A DNA stretch of 64,000 bases from Marinobacter sp. F4218 (GTDB taxonomy: Bacteria; Pseudomonadota; Gammaproteobacteria; Pseudomonadales; Oleiphilaceae): NCBI RefSeq assembly GCF_019443085.1, contig NZ_JAHZIL010000002.1, forward strand, positions 62,001-126,000, read 5' to 3'. A model generated the notes under the pieces. That model had not been told where the DNA came from, did not search any database, and saw nothing but the letters and a program-made list of their open reading frames with translations. The number at the start of each line of letters is the position of its first letter. Positions within the stretch are counted from its first letter, which is position 1. Position numbers and translations under genes: made by a program. Of this stretch, positions 1 to 9,037 are shown piece by piece.

Positions 1-470
1 TTGGTGCATTCATCTCCGATGGATTGCTGAAGGTACCGCGCCGAACCTCCGTGTATGTGTCCGATCGCGACAAGGCACTGGGCTTTTCGCAGTTTCTGAC
101 CCGCCGCCAGAGGTTGGGGCAGCTCTGGGGTGGCGCTGGCGATGAGATGCTGCCGCTGGTCAGGCAGGCCCTGATCGATCTGAGTGACCAGCTTGCCTTC
201 ATCAACGTGAGCGAGGCGGAAGCCTCAGACCTGGGGAACGGTCACGGCTATTTCCTCAGTAGCCCCTGGGCCAGCAGTGACATCCTGATGACACTCTATT
301 ACGGCCTGACGCCCCAACAGAGAGGTCTCTTGATGCAGGAGGACATGCCCGTCTACACGTTCCCGCCGGACTACATCCTGCGGCTCTGGGATGCCATTGA
401 CGATGTCGACCCGGCGTTTGCCGCCGAGTTGGAGGCCTTGCGCGCATCTGAAGTCTCGCCGACGGAGTGA
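1..470 (+). CDS. C-terminal part of a DUF900-type alpha/beta hydrolase (cut by window edge)
   Basis: The reading frame is open from the first bases of the window, so the real start lies upstream. What remains, about 156 residues, begins near the stretch YVSDRDKALGFS, which fits the core of the DUF900 / COG4782 serine-hydrolase-like family (typically tyrosine-valine-serine, Arg-Asp, then a run ending in a small arginine-leucine-glycine element, here RQRLGQ). A His in the HGYF element is the likely end of a catalytic triad; the nucleophile serine would be outside the window. It is followed after 14 bases by a convergent gene. Substrate unknown. The family call is fairly safe, the function is not. 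Confidence 0.7.
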   Translation, partial: GAFISDGLLKVPRRTSVYVSDRDKALGFSQFLTRRQRLGQLWGGAGDEMLPLVRQALIDLSDQLAFINVSEAEASDLGNGHGYFLSSPWASSDILMTLYYGLTPQQRGLLMQEDMPVYTFPPDYILRLWDAIDDVDPAFAAELEALRASEVSPTE

Positions 471-484
471 ACCATTCTGCCGGG

Positions 485-1051
485 TCAGTTCCCGGGCCGG
501 GATTCGATATTGATGACGCGGCCGTTTCTCAAGGTAACGACCTGGCGAAACTGGTTGCTGGAGAAATCGTAAAGCCATTGCTGTATGAGTACCGGTTGCA
601 GGACTTGCCAGGTTTCGGAGCGCCTCCGGGGTGTGGGTAGTTGCCATTCCACCCGTTTCGATGCGGGTTGGCCGCAGCGGGTTACGAGTTCGTATTCGTT
701 CTGAATGTGCCGGAGTGTGTTTGGTCCGCAGGTGCCCATGCCGTCTGTGTGGAACCCGTACCCCAGACTTTCCACACGCGCGAGCCTGCCGTTGCGAAAG
801 ACAAGGAGACGGATGAAACGTTGGGGCCCCGGATTGTAATACCAATGCATTTCCGTTTGAACGACCCCCAGACCGGGGACGGTCGCGGAGGGGTATTCCG
901 CGACGTAATCCGGTGGCCCACAACGCTCCTCGACCTCGATTGGCCAGGCACCGTCACTGACCAGCGACGCGCCGCAACGCAGGGCACCCTGGGCGCCTGA
1001 CGTCAAGGTGGCAAGAATCAGCAGCATGATGAGTCGTTGATACCTGGTCAT
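485..1051 (-). CDS. Secreted DUF2845 protein
   Basis: This is a 188-residue protein with a clear N-terminal signal peptide (hydrophobic stretch LIMLLILATLT, cut probably after the alanines near residue 22). The mature part has two similar halves, each with a cysteine-glycine-x-P element (RCGPPDY and RCGQPASK) and an aromatic beta-rich end (MHWYYNPG and QWLYDFSS). That doubled layout is typical of DUF2845, a family of small periplasmic proteins of unknown role. It faces the preceding hydrolase tail to tail. A perfect 12-base palindrome lies at 1092-1103 just upstream and could be an operator; this is only a visual observation. Confidence 0.75.
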   Translation of the reverse strand: MTRYQRLIMLLILATLTSGAQGALRCGASLVSDGAWPIEVEERCGPPDYVAEYPSATVPGLGVVQTEMHWYYNPGPQRFIRLLVFRNGRLARVESLGYGFHTDGMGTCGPNTLRHIQNEYELVTRCGQPASKRVEWQLPTPRRRSETWQVLQPVLIQQWLYDFSSNQFRQVVTLRNGRVINIESRPGN

Positions 1052-1223
1052 GATCCGGCTCGGTACGAGTGCTGTGCATGAAGCTCATTGTACTCCCGGG
1101 AGTTACGGATAGACCAAATCGGTGTTCATGGCTTTTCAGAGATCTCATTTCGTCTGCCAGCGTGAAAAAACGTCCAGACCTGCTAGGGTTAATAATCATG
1201 GGCTTTTTAGGGAGAAAAAAGCC

Positions 1224-2045
1224 ATGTTCCGCCGAGCGAAAGTTTTTCTTCATCAGTTTGAGCAGATTCCATTCATTAATCATGCGCTTGATCGGCATTA
1301 CGCAAAGGAGTTTGCAAGCGCAACAAATGTAAACTGGTTCAAGGGCGTGTACCCGGACTTTGCATCCGCCATTGCCGATGCGCCCGCCAGTAAGCCTCTG
1401 GGTTACAACAACGAAGCTCCTGCCTCCGCTGAAATGTATCGTTTTCGAATGCAGGCGATTTCGCCTTGCGATTACCCCGTGGCGTTCTGGCTTAATCGAC
1501 TCCTGGAGCCGAACCAGAAGCTTCTGGATTTTGGTGGCCACGTTGGTGTGCTCTACTACGCGCTCACCAAGTATCTGACGTTCCCCACGCCGTTCGAGTG
1601 GCAAATTTACGATGTCCCGGCCGTCATCAAGGAAGCCAGAAAGTTCGCGGCTACCAACAATAAATCCGCTCAACTGAGTTTTATCGATGATCTGGCTGAA
1701 GCGAATGAGAATGACTGGGTGCTGTTTTCCGGTTCGCTGCAGTATGTCGACGAGCCGGTCAACTCCATCATCGAACGCCTGCCGTACCGGCCAACCTACG
1801 TGCTGATCAATATGCTGCCGGTGCATCCGCGAGAGAGCTACGTGACCCTGCAGAACATCAGCACGGCGTTCTGTCCGTACCGGATATACGGCGTTGGTGA
1901 TCTGCTGGAGGATATCCAGAAGATGAATGGCGAGGTGATTGATGAATGGAAGAACGCGGACAAGGAGTGCGTCATTCCGTACCATCCTGACCATTCCCTG
2001 GACCACTATTACGGGATGCTGGTTCGCTTGAAGCCCCGTCATTGA
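1224..2045 (+). CDS. TIGR04325-family putative methyltransferase
   Basis: The start is taken at 1224 because a GGGAG ribosome binding site sits about ten bases upstream; a longer reading from 1122 has none. The 273-residue product has the traits of the TIGR04325 methyltransferases: an early WFKGVYPDFASA element, a SAM-binding motif I around residue 101 (LLDFGGHVG), and the later run DWVLFSGSLQYV. In other genomes this family usually sits in surface polysaccharide clusters; here no glycosyltransferase is nearby, so the acceptor is unknown. Family assignment is good; substrate is open. Confidence 0.75.
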   Translation: MFRRAKVFLHQFEQIPFINHALDRHYAKEFASATNVNWFKGVYPDFASAIADAPASKPLGYNNEAPASAEMYRFRMQAISPCDYPVAFWLNRLLEPNQKLLDFGGHVGVLYYALTKYLTFPTPFEWQIYDVPAVIKEARKFAATNNKSAQLSFIDDLAEANENDWVLFSGSLQYVDEPVNSIIERLPYRPTYVLINMLPVHPRESYVTLQNISTAFCPYRIYGVGDLLEDIQKMNGEVIDEWKNADKECVIPYHPDHSLDHYYGMLVRLKPRH

Positions 2046-2098
2046 CTCTCTGGTCCGGGCAGGGCTTTTTACTTCGATACGATCAGCGGGGAGTCGAT

Positions 2099-2440
2099 AT
2101 GAAGCTTACCTCTCTGGCGATTGTTTGTGGGTGTCTTCTCCTGTCGGCTTGCGCGACGAGAGACATGCAAGGCAGCTTTATTCCACACTCCTACATTGAT
2201 CCCAAAGGCGAGTTCCAGGGAGAGCTGATAGGTCATGTGTCGGGTACTTCCTCCCAGACACTGGTTCTGTATATCTTTCCGGTGGGTGATGCGCCAAGCC
2301 TGGACGAAGCCATGGATGACGCAATGTCGAAAATTCCGGGCACAAAATACCTGACCAATATTTCTATTGATGACCGGACGGTGTGGGGTATCGGTTACAG
2401 CAGGGAAATCATTGAACTTGATGCGGACGCACGAAACTAG
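2099..2440 (+). CDS. Small predicted lipoprotein of unknown function
   Basis: The start at 2099 is chosen for its GGGGAG site seven bases upstream and because it gives a classic lipoprotein signal: a short basic start, a hydrophobic run and the lipobox LLSAC with Cys18. The mature part is about 95 residues with no motif I recognise. It follows the methyltransferase by about 50 bases and could share its transcript. A strong inverted repeat follows the stop. Confidence 0.6.
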   Translation: MKLTSLAIVCGCLLLSACATRDMQGSFIPHSYIDPKGEFQGELIGHVSGTSSQTLVLYIFPVGDAPSLDEAMDDAMSKIPGTKYLTNISIDDRTVWGIGYSREIIELDADARN

Positions 2441-2450
2441 ATGAGGGGAT

Positions 2451-2474
2451 CCTTGCCGGCACCTGCCGGCAAGG
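2451..2474. terminator. Inverted repeat between convergent lipoprotein genes
   Basis: Eleven-base arms (CCTTGCCGGCA and its exact complement) are separated by two bases, lying between the stop codons of two convergent genes. This is a probable two-way terminator, though no long T-run follows on either strand. Confidence 0.6.
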
Positions 2475-2494
2475 AGTCGTTGTTGCTATTGTCG

Positions 2495-3283
2495 CTACCG
2501 GCCTTCAATCATGCCTGACTCGTCAGAAATCACGATCTCAACCCGCCGGTTCTGCTGTCGCCCGGCGCTGGTGCTGTTGCTGGCGACCGGGTAAGCCTCA
2601 CCATAGCCTTCCACTTCAACCCGGCTGCTGGAGATACCCATGCCCAGCAGGGAATCGTAGACCGCCATGGCACGGCGCTCTGACAGACGCTGGTTGTAGG
2701 ACTCCTCACCGGTGCTGTCGGTATACCCCTCAATCCGTACGCGGCGGTTCTCGTACTCTCGCATGAACTCGGCCAGGCGTGAAACTGTGCGTTCACCGGA
2801 GGGCTTCAGTTCCGCCTCATTGAGGTCAAACAGTACATCCCCAAGCGTCAGCACCATGCCTCGATCGGTCTGTTCGGCCTTCAGTGCCTCCATTTCTGCT
2901 CTTAGTTTCTCGGCTTCGCTGGTTTTCATCTCCAACTGCATCTGCCGGCGACGTTCTTCAGCAGAGGCGACCTCCTCTTGCAGGGCCGCACGCATGCCTT
3001 GCTGCTGGGCAATCTGCGCGTGTCGGAGTGCCAGGTAGGCTGCCTGATCGACCCTTGGGTCATCGGCGTCTTCTTCCAGTAGCCGCTCGGCTCTATCCAG
3101 CTCAGTCCTGGCGGCACGCAGCTGGCTGTCGCCGCTGCGCGCCACATCCGGATCGTTTTCGATACTTAGATAGGTTGACCGGGCCTCGTCGAGCGTGGCG
3201 TTGTAGGGGGGCGAGCTGGCACAACCGGCCATCAATGTGAACAGCCCGATCACGATGCTTGTGTATAGTGTACGCGTCATCAT
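2495..3283 (-). CDS. OmpA-family lipoprotein with N-terminal DUF4398-like region
   Basis: Start at 3283 is chosen for a GGAG site six bases upstream. The 262-residue product begins with a lipobox (LMAGC, Cys21), then an alpha-helical, Glu/Arg/Ala-rich stretch (about 25-135) resembling DUF4398 and probably coiled coil, then an OmpA C-terminal peptidoglycan-binding domain (about 140-262) with FDLNEAELKPSG, the GYTDSTG element and NRRVEI. Such proteins anchor in the outer membrane by lipid and hold the peptidoglycan. The gene upstream in the same operon, 20 bases away, is a shorter DUF4398 lipoprotein, so the two probably act together in the envelope. Confidence 0.88.
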   Translation of the reverse strand: MMTRTLYTSIVIGLFTLMAGCASSPPYNATLDEARSTYLSIENDPDVARSGDSQLRAARTELDRAERLLEEDADDPRVDQAAYLALRHAQIAQQQGMRAALQEEVASAEERRRQMQLEMKTSEAEKLRAEMEALKAEQTDRGMVLTLGDVLFDLNEAELKPSGERTVSRLAEFMREYENRRVRIEGYTDSTGEESYNQRLSERRAMAVYDSLLGMGISSSRVEVEGYGEAYPVASNSTSAGRQQNRRVEIVISDESGMIEGR

Positions 3284-3303
3284 CTCAATCTCCTTGTCCG
3301 GGC

Positions 3304-3696
3304 TCACTGTTGATCCATCTCGAGTTGATTCTGAAGGTCTTCGATACTACGGCTGATCTCAGCCACTGCGCGCTGGGCTTTTTCTGTCTCGGCGCGGGCT
3401 CCGGCCAGCTGCGCATCGACTGCAGCCTGTTCCAGCAGCCGTCTCGCTTCGGTGTAGTCCTCCTCATCGGGGTCCGGTTTATCGATCAACTCGCGGGCAT
3501 CAGCCAGTTTGTTCTGGGCCTGATTCAACAACACGGGATCGAATTGCCGAGCATCGTTCGCTTCAGCCTGCTGGATTGAGGCCCGCGCTAATTGCAGCTC
3601 GCTGGTTGGCTTGGGGCCGGGCCCGGCACAGGCCATCAATGCTGAAGTCAGGGCGAGTATCACGAATGTACGTGGTATCAGTTTGTGCGGCTTCAT
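3304..3696 (-). CDS. DUF4398 lipoprotein
   Basis: The start at 3696 has a GGGAG site eight bases upstream and gives a 130-residue protein with a lipobox (ALMAC, Cys23). A longer upstream reading (to 3879) lacks a site and a signal. After the lipobox comes a helical region with an alternating Ala/Gln/Glu pattern (QLARASIQQAEANDA, then LLEQAAVDAQLAGARAE), the DUF4398 signature. Function unknown; likely periplasmic-side envelope protein. It is the first gene of a two-gene operon with the OmpA-type lipoprotein. Upstream, 3697-3988 carries no further gene; it holds the divergent promoters and a TTGACA hexamer (minus strand, 3756-3751) without a convincing partner. Confidence 0.8.
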   Translation of the reverse strand: MKPHKLIPRTFVILALTSALMACAGPGPKPTSELQLARASIQQAEANDARQFDPVLLNQAQNKLADARELIDKPDPDEEDYTEARRLLEQAAVDAQLAGARAETEKAQRAVAEISRSIEDLQNQLEMDQQ

Positions 3697-3988
3697 GTAG
3701 GAACTCCCTTGTCTACGGTGTAACCCGCCATCCGGCGGCGCAAGCAGGAATGTCAAGAAATGTAAAACAACTGGATATACTATAGCAGCGGATTTGAGAA
3801 TCGGCGTGAAGGAGCACCGATCAACTGACTTCCTGCAATTACTGGCGGGATGGCCGGCTGAACTTGGCTCGTCATTCATGTTCCAATGGGGAAGTGGTCT
3901 TGGGCGACTTAAGTGGCGTATGACTTACTGGAAATGCTCAGCGCAGCGGCCTGAGTTGTACATTTGTCTGGCAGGAGAAGTGATAGCT

Positions 3989-4870
3989 ATGAGTGATCCC
4001 ACCTATACCCCTCCGAAGGTCTGGAAATGGGAGGCCGAGAGCGGTGGCGCCTTTGCCAAGATCAATCGGCCCATCGCCGGGCCAACGCACGACACAGATT
4101 TGCCCATGGGCAAGCATCCGCTGCAGCTCTATTCGCTGGCAACGCCAAATGGCGTCAAGGTGACGATTATGCTGGAGGAGTTGCTGGCGCATGGGATTGA
4201 GGGGGCTGAGTATGATGCCTACCCAATCCGGATTACCGAAGGCGATCAATTTGGTAGTGGCTTTGTCGAGGTTAATCCCAATTCCAAGATTCCGGCGCTA
4301 CTGGACCGCAGCGCTGACCCGGCGATCCGGGTGTTTGAGTCCGGCTCCATTCTTCTTTATCTTGCCGAGAAATTCGGCGCGTTTTTGCCGAAAGAGATTG
4401 CCAAGCGAACCGAAGCACTGAACTGGCTGTTCTGGCAAATGGGCAGCGCGCCTTTACTCGGCGGAGGTTTTGGGCATTTTTACGCCTATGCACCGGAGCC
4501 CTACGAGTACCCCATCAACCGTTACACGATGGAAGTCAAGCGTCAGCTGGATGTGTTGGATCGGCAATTGGCCAACCATCAATACATCGCGGGCGATGAG
4601 TACACCATCGCCGATATGGCGATCTGGCCTTGGTACGGTGCTCTGGTAACGAACAAGGTATACGATGCCGCGGAATTCCTTGAGGCCCATACATACCGGA
4701 ATGTGATCCGCTGGACTGAGGAAATTGCTCACCGGCCAGCGGTTCAGCGGGGCAGGATGGTCAATCGTACCTGGGGAGAACCTGCCGAGCAGCTGCACGA
4801 GCGTCATGACGCCAGTGACTTCGAGAACAGGACCCAGGAAAAACTGGCCGCGATACTTGGTCATTCCTGA
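3989..4870 (+). CDS. yghU: YghU-type glutathione S-transferase (disulfide-bond oxidoreductase)
   Basis: The start is 3989, with GGAGAAG upstream; the reading frame extends to 3794 but that part is not family-like. The 293-residue protein has the long N-terminal arm of this group (residues 1-45), then a thioredoxin-like domain beginning HPLQLYSLATPNGVKV, in which the active-site TPNG replaces the usual Cys/Ser, then VNPNSKIPALLD and ESGSILLYLAEKFG for glutathione binding, and an all-helical C-terminal domain (LNWLFWQMGSAP, YTIADMAIWPWY). YghU/YfcG relatives bind two glutathiones and reduce disulfides in the cytoplasm. The gene stands alone, closed by a strong terminator. Confidence 0.9.
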   Translation: MSDPTYTPPKVWKWEAESGGAFAKINRPIAGPTHDTDLPMGKHPLQLYSLATPNGVKVTIMLEELLAHGIEGAEYDAYPIRITEGDQFGSGFVEVNPNSKIPALLDRSADPAIRVFESGSILLYLAEKFGAFLPKEIAKRTEALNWLFWQMGSAPLLGGGFGHFYAYAPEPYEYPINRYTMEVKRQLDVLDRQLANHQYIAGDEYTIADMAIWPWYGALVTNKVYDAAEFLEAHTYRNVIRWTEEIAHRPAVQRGRMVNRTWGEPAEQLHERHDASDFENRTQEKLAAILGHS

Positions 4871-4888
4871 CACGGATACTGAAACACG

Positions 4889-4916
4889 AAACGGCAGCCG
4901 AGGGCTGCCGTTTTTC
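4889..4916 (+). terminator. Rho-independent terminator after the yghU-like gene
   Basis: Eleven-base arms (AAACGGCAGCC / GGCTGCCGTTT) enclose a GAG loop and run into a T-rich tail, 18 bases after the stop codon. Confidence 0.92.
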
Positions 4917-5004
4917 GTTTGCAACGGCACCCTAATCTTTGAGCTATTCTTGATTAAACTGCGTGCAGCGCAATTTCTGCCAGACGCCCGTCGGGAGGAA
5001 GTTG

Positions 5005-7407
5005 ATGAAAGGAACCGCAGCGCTGACCGAGGAACAGGTCTACCGTCGATGCCCTCTCGGCCAACTGGATTTTGAAACCACGGATTCCCTGGAAGATCTC
5101 GAGCTACCCTGTGGACAGGCACGTGTCCTGCGGGCGCTGGAGTTTGGTGCGAACATGCAGGCAGAGGGGTTCAACCTGTTTGTCTTGGGGCCCTCGGGGG
5201 CAGGCAAGCAAGAGTTTGTGGAACGCTTTCTGGCCCGGCATACCGAAACGCAGCCGGTCCCGCCTGACTGGTGTCATGTTTTCAATTTCCAGTTTTCTGA
5301 CCGACCCCGCGCGATTCGCTTGCCGGCGGGCGAAGGGCGGCAGTTCAAGGACGATATGGTCGATCTCGCCGCGGAGTTACGTACGGCGATTCCCGCGACA
5401 TTCGAGAGCGAGGAGTACCAGGCCCGGCTTCAGGAACTCCAGGAAGAAATGGCGAAACGCCAGCATCAGGGCCTGTTTGATATCCAGGAAGAGGCCAATC
5501 GCAATAACATTGCCATGATCACCACACCTGCCGGTTTCACCTTTGCGCCCATGCGAAATGGCGAGGTTATCGATCCGGAAGAGTACAAGGCGTTCTCCGA
5601 GGAAGAAAAAGAGCTTGTTGAATCGAAGGTCGACGAGCTGCAGAAGAAGCTCCAACTGACCATTCAGCAGATTCCGCGGTTACGGAAAGAGGTGCGGGAG
5701 CGGGTGCATGCCCTGAATGAGGAAATGGTTCAACTGACCCTAGGTGGTCCCATCGGTGAACTGAGGGCCAAGTGGTCTCACTTGCAGGGGGTGGTGGATT
5801 ACCTTGACGCCGTGCGCGAGGATGTCGTCGAGCATGCGGAAATGTTTCAGGATGTCGAGAATGGCGTTCCCGGTGGCCTGATGGGGCGTTACCGGGTGAA
5901 TCTGATCACCGACAACGCGGAGACTGTGGGCGCGCCTGTCATTTATGAGGATTTGCCCAATCATCAGCACCTGGTGGGTCAGATTGAGCACCGGGCCCGC
6001 CAGGGAACCCTCTATACCGACTTCACCCTGATCCGCGGGGGCTCTGTGCATCGGGCCAACGGCGGCTTTCTTATTATTGATGCCCGCCGGGTCCTGTCAC
6101 AGCCAATGGCCTGGGAGAGCCTGAAGCGAATTCTGTTCTCCGGTGAAATCCGGATCGAATCCCTCGAACGTCTTTACGGCCTGGTCAGCACCGTAAGCCT
6201 GCAACCCGAACCCATACCAGTCTCGGTCAAAGTCGTGCTCCTGGGTGACCGGTTGCTGTACTACCTGCTGTCTCACTATGACCCGGATTTTCTGGACCTG
6301 TTCAAGGTCGAGGCAGATTTTGAGGACGATCTGGATCGGGACGAAGAGTGCTATACCTTGTACGCCCGCATGATTGCCACTATGACTCGCCATCTGAAAA
6401 GCCGGCCCCTCGACCGTGCCGCAGTGGCGAGGCTGATCGAACATGCCAGCCGGCTGGCCTCGGATCAGCGCAAGCTGACCGCTCATGATCGGGTACTCCG
6501 GGACCTCCTGAGTGAGGCGGATCACTGGGCAGATCAGGGGAGTTCCGGGGTCATTGGTGCCGGCCACATCCAGCAGGCGATCGACGAACGGGAATATCGC
6601 GCCAGCCGGATACGCCAGCGCAGTCGTGAACAGGTCGGCCGGGGCATTGTAATAATTGCCACGAGCGGTGAGGTGGTTGGTCAGGTGAATGGACTCTCCG
6701 TGCTCAGTCTCGGCGCTTCCATGTTTGGTCAGCCGACCCGGATTACCGCGACGGCGAGGCCCGGGAAAGGGCAGGTGGTAGACATCGAGCGGGAGGCAAA
6801 GCTCGGTGGGCCGATTCACAGCAAGGCGGTGATGATTCTCTCCCGCTTTCTCGCAAGCCGATACGCTGGCGAGGGGGACCTGTCGCTTTCTGCGAGCCTG
6901 GCCTTTGAGCAGTCCTATGGCGGCGTGGAGGGGGATTCAGCCTCTGTCGCTGAAACCTGTGTGCTGCTCTCGGCGATCAGTGGTGTGCCGTTGAAGCAGG
7001 GCTTTGCAGTAACCGGCTCCATGAATCAGCTTGGCGAGGTCCAGGCTGTGGGCGGGGTGAATGAAAAAATCGAGGGGTTCTACGACGTTTGCCGTCAGGC
7101 AGGAGAGGTGCGGAATCAGGGCGTGTTGTTGCCTGCCAGCAATGTGGAACACCTGATGCTGAATGAGGCGGTTCGCAAGTCGGTTGCCGTGGGCGATTTC
7201 AGCCTCTATCCGATCTCCGGGATCGACCAGGCGATTGAAATGCTGACCGGTATGGAGGCCGGTGAAGCGGACGCCGCGGGATGTTTTCCTGAGGGGTCGT
7301 TTAATCGCGCGGTGGCGGACCGCCTGGGGAAGTTTGCCGAGATCAGCAAGAAGCGGGACGACAACGACGCTGGAGAGGACAAGAGCGGTGACAAACGGGA
7401 GGACTGA
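5005..7407 (+). CDS. Lon-like ATP-dependent serine protease (AAA_32 / Lon_C type)
   Basis: Start 5005 follows GGAGGA by five bases. The 800-residue protein has an AAA+ module split by a long helical insert: Walker A GPSGAGK at 62-68, insert rich in charged coiled coil (about 130-260), and the element GGFLIIDARRVL near 355. The C-terminal proteolytic domain carries the Ser-Lys dyad: Ser645 in GDSAS and Lys688 in GGVNEKIEG. The 43-residue spacing equals that of classic Lon, but there is no Lon N-terminal substrate domain. Relatives are soluble proteases of poorly known substrate range. The last 20 bases overlap the stress-protein gene. A poor sigma-32-like match (CTTGAT near 4949) lies upstream but I do not rely on it. 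Confidence 0.9.
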   Translation: MKGTAALTEEQVYRRCPLGQLDFETTDSLEDLELPCGQARVLRALEFGANMQAEGFNLFVLGPSGAGKQEFVERFLARHTETQPVPPDWCHVFNFQFSDRPRAIRLPAGEGRQFKDDMVDLAAELRTAIPATFESEEYQARLQELQEEMAKRQHQGLFDIQEEANRNNIAMITTPAGFTFAPMRNGEVIDPEEYKAFSEEEKELVESKVDELQKKLQLTIQQIPRLRKEVRERVHALNEEMVQLTLGGPIGELRAKWSHLQGVVDYLDAVREDVVEHAEMFQDVENGVPGGLMGRYRVNLITDNAETVGAPVIYEDLPNHQHLVGQIEHRARQGTLYTDFTLIRGGSVHRANGGFLIIDARRVLSQPMAWESLKRILFSGEIRIESLERLYGLVSTVSLQPEPIPVSVKVVLLGDRLLYYLLSHYDPDFLDLFKVEADFEDDLDRDEECYTLYARMIATMTRHLKSRPLDRAAVARLIEHASRLASDQRKLTAHDRVLRDLLSEADHWADQGSSGVIGAGHIQQAIDEREYRASRIRQRSREQVGRGIVIIATSGEVVGQVNGLSVLSLGASMFGQPTRITATARPGKGQVVDIEREAKLGGPIHSKAVMILSRFLASRYAGEGDLSLSASLAFEQSYGGVEGDSASVAETCVLLSAISGVPLKQGFAVTGSMNQLGEVQAVGGVNEKIEGFYDVCRQAGEVRNQGVLLPASNVEHLMLNEAVRKSVAVGDFSLYPISGIDQAIEMLTGMEAGEADAAGCFPEGSFNRAVADRLGKFAEISKKRDDNDAGEDKSGDKRED

Positions 7408-8266
7408 CGACCGCAAGGCGCAGCGTCATTCGCGGCGCGGTGAGGGCCGTATTGTGGTTCTGTTGGATGGCTCCCCGATGAGCTACGCAGCGCTCAGAGC
7501 GGCCGCCAATATTGCTGCACAGACCGGCGCGGAGGTACTGGGTGTCTTCGTGGAGGAGATGAACCTTTTACGCAGCGCGGGTTTCAGTTTTTCCCGGGAA
7601 GTGGGTTCCGCGTCTGGCATCAGCCGTACCCTTGATACCGCCAGGGTGGAGCGTCGTCTTCAGCGTCTGGCGGATCACGCCCGCCAGGCACTGGCCAAAG
7701 CCATGGAAGGGCGTGGCGGACATCATGCGCTCAGCATCACCCGGGGTCGGGTTATCGAAGAGGTGTTGGCACTGGCAGGTCCGGAGGATTTGCTGGTTCT
7801 TGGCCGGGTAGGCTGGTCGTCAGCACCGGGCGCAAGGCTGGGTTCAACGGCCCGGGGCCTGGTCCAGCGATCCCCGGGGCGGGTCCTGTTGTGGTGTGAA
7901 CAAAATGTTCCCGCCCGGGACCGGATTGTGGTTTTTCTTAACGACCATCCTGAGGCCAATGAGCGGGCGCTCACCGCAGCGGCTGAGGCGTCCAGGCGCT
8001 ACCGGCAAGCGGTGACGGCCCTGCTGTGCCCGGGCTCATCGGTTTCCCAGGAGCAGCTCAGTGACTTCAGCCGTGATCTTGAGGTGATGGGGGGTGGCAT
8101 CCGATTGCGTGTTTTGCCAGCCTGTGATCCGGCAACCATCGCTCAGACAGTCCGGCAGGAACACGCCTCCCACTTGGTGATCAGCCGTGGGTGTGTGTTG
8201 TTTCAGAAGCCGGGAGCCGACCAGCTATTGGTAGTGCTTGATCTTCCGGTTACCGTTACACCCTGA
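7388..8266 (+). CDS. Tandem universal stress protein
   Basis: A GTG start at 7388 is preferred: it overlaps the end of the Lon-like gene by 20 bases and has GGAGAGG upstream; the longer reading to 7262 lies in another gene. The 292-residue product has two UspA-like folds. The first begins RIVVLLDGSPMSYAALRAA and includes VFVEEMN and, near its end, DLLVLGRVG; the second begins DRIVVFLNDHPEANERAL. The ATP-binding G-x2-G-x9-G-S/T pattern is only loosely kept (GARLGSTARGLV). Overlap with the protease indicates co-translation and a shared stress role. Confidence 0.8.
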   Translation: MTNGRTDDRKAQRHSRRGEGRIVVLLDGSPMSYAALRAAANIAAQTGAEVLGVFVEEMNLLRSAGFSFSREVGSASGISRTLDTARVERRLQRLADHARQALAKAMEGRGGHHALSITRGRVIEEVLALAGPEDLLVLGRVGWSSAPGARLGSTARGLVQRSPGRVLLWCEQNVPARDRIVVFLNDHPEANERALTAAAEASRRYRQAVTALLCPGSSVSQEQLSDFSRDLEVMGGGIRLRVLPACDPATIAQTVRQEHASHLVISRGCVLFQKPGADQLLVVLDLPVTVTP

Positions 8267-8311
8267 AGATTTCAGGATTAAAGGCTTTTTTCGATTTTCG
8301 GTAGCGCTTCT

Positions 8312-9037
8312 ATGTTTCTGGATATCCTTTACATCATCGGCTTGACCGCGCTTGCCGGCGCCTGTATTCCACTGGGCGGGTTGCTGGCCTGTGCCGAGCG
8401 CATCGGCCCGAACTGGCTGGAACAGGAGTTCCGCCATTTCCTGATCGCGTTCGGGGGTGGAATTCTGCTTGGTGCCGTAGCGGTGGTCCTGGTGCCGGAA
8501 GGGCAGTCGAGTATGGGCGATTCGTTATGGGCGATCCCCATGATTGTTGCGGGGGGACTGCTGTTCTTTCTGATCGAGCGTGTGCTGGGGATTCGGCGCC
8601 GCGAATCCCCCCAGTTGATGGGGCTGATGCTCGATTTCGTTCCGGAGGCGACGGCGCTGGGTGGGCTTGCGGTGGCGAGCCCCGGCACGGCGCCCCTGCT
8701 TGCAGTGCTGATCGCCTTGCAGAACCTGCCCGAAGGCTTCAACGCATACCGGGAGCTGTCTTCTTTGCCGGGTTATACCTCAAAAAAGACGCTGATTTTC
8801 ATGGCGGGCCTGGTGACGGCGGGTCCCCTTGCAGGTCTGCTCGGCTATTTTTTCCTGTCCGAGCAGCCTGTCGTTCTGGGTGCAATCATGCTTGCCGCTT
8901 CTGGCGGGATTCTTTATCTGATCTTCCAGGATATTGCGCCACAATCCCGGCTTGATAGGCATTGGGGCCCGCCATTGGGCGCAGTGATCGGTTTCTGTCT
9001 GGCCCTGTTCAGTCACGATCTGGTGGCGATTGCCTGA
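8312..9037 (+). CDS. ZIP-family metal transporter
   Basis: The 241-residue membrane protein has about seven to eight hydrophobic segments. Two helices carry the ZIP metal-site residues: DFVPEATALGG in the fourth and QNLPEGFNAY in the fifth, where the family usually has HNxxD/ExxAL and HNIPEG; here the first His is replaced, so metal preference may differ. ZIP proteins bring divalent metals such as zinc or iron into the cytoplasm. It follows the stress protein by 45 bases and is probably in the same transcript. No strong ribosome binding site is seen. Its neighbours include a zinc-dependent protease on the other strand. Confidence 0.8.
   Translation: MFLDILYIIGLTALAGACIPLGGLLACAERIGPNWLEQEFRHFLIAFGGGILLGAVAVVLVPEGQSSMGDSLWAIPMIVAGGLLFFLIERVLGIRRRESPQLMGLMLDFVPEATALGGLAVASPGTAPLLAVLIALQNLPEGFNAYRELSSLPGYTSKKTLIFMAGLVTAGPLAGLLGYFFLSEQPVVLGAIMLAASGGILYLIFQDIAPQSRLDRHWGPPLGAVIGFCLALFSHDLVAIA

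Noticed and set aside
954-2042. 362-codon minus-strand open frame
   Set aside because: Antisense to the methyltransferase and the DUF2845 gene; no recognisable family and no signal sequence.
4949-4976. Possible sigma-32 promoter of the Lon-like gene
   Set aside because: The -35 part (CTTGAT) is fair but the -10 (CGCAATTT) departs at two of the conserved C positions, so I do not call it.
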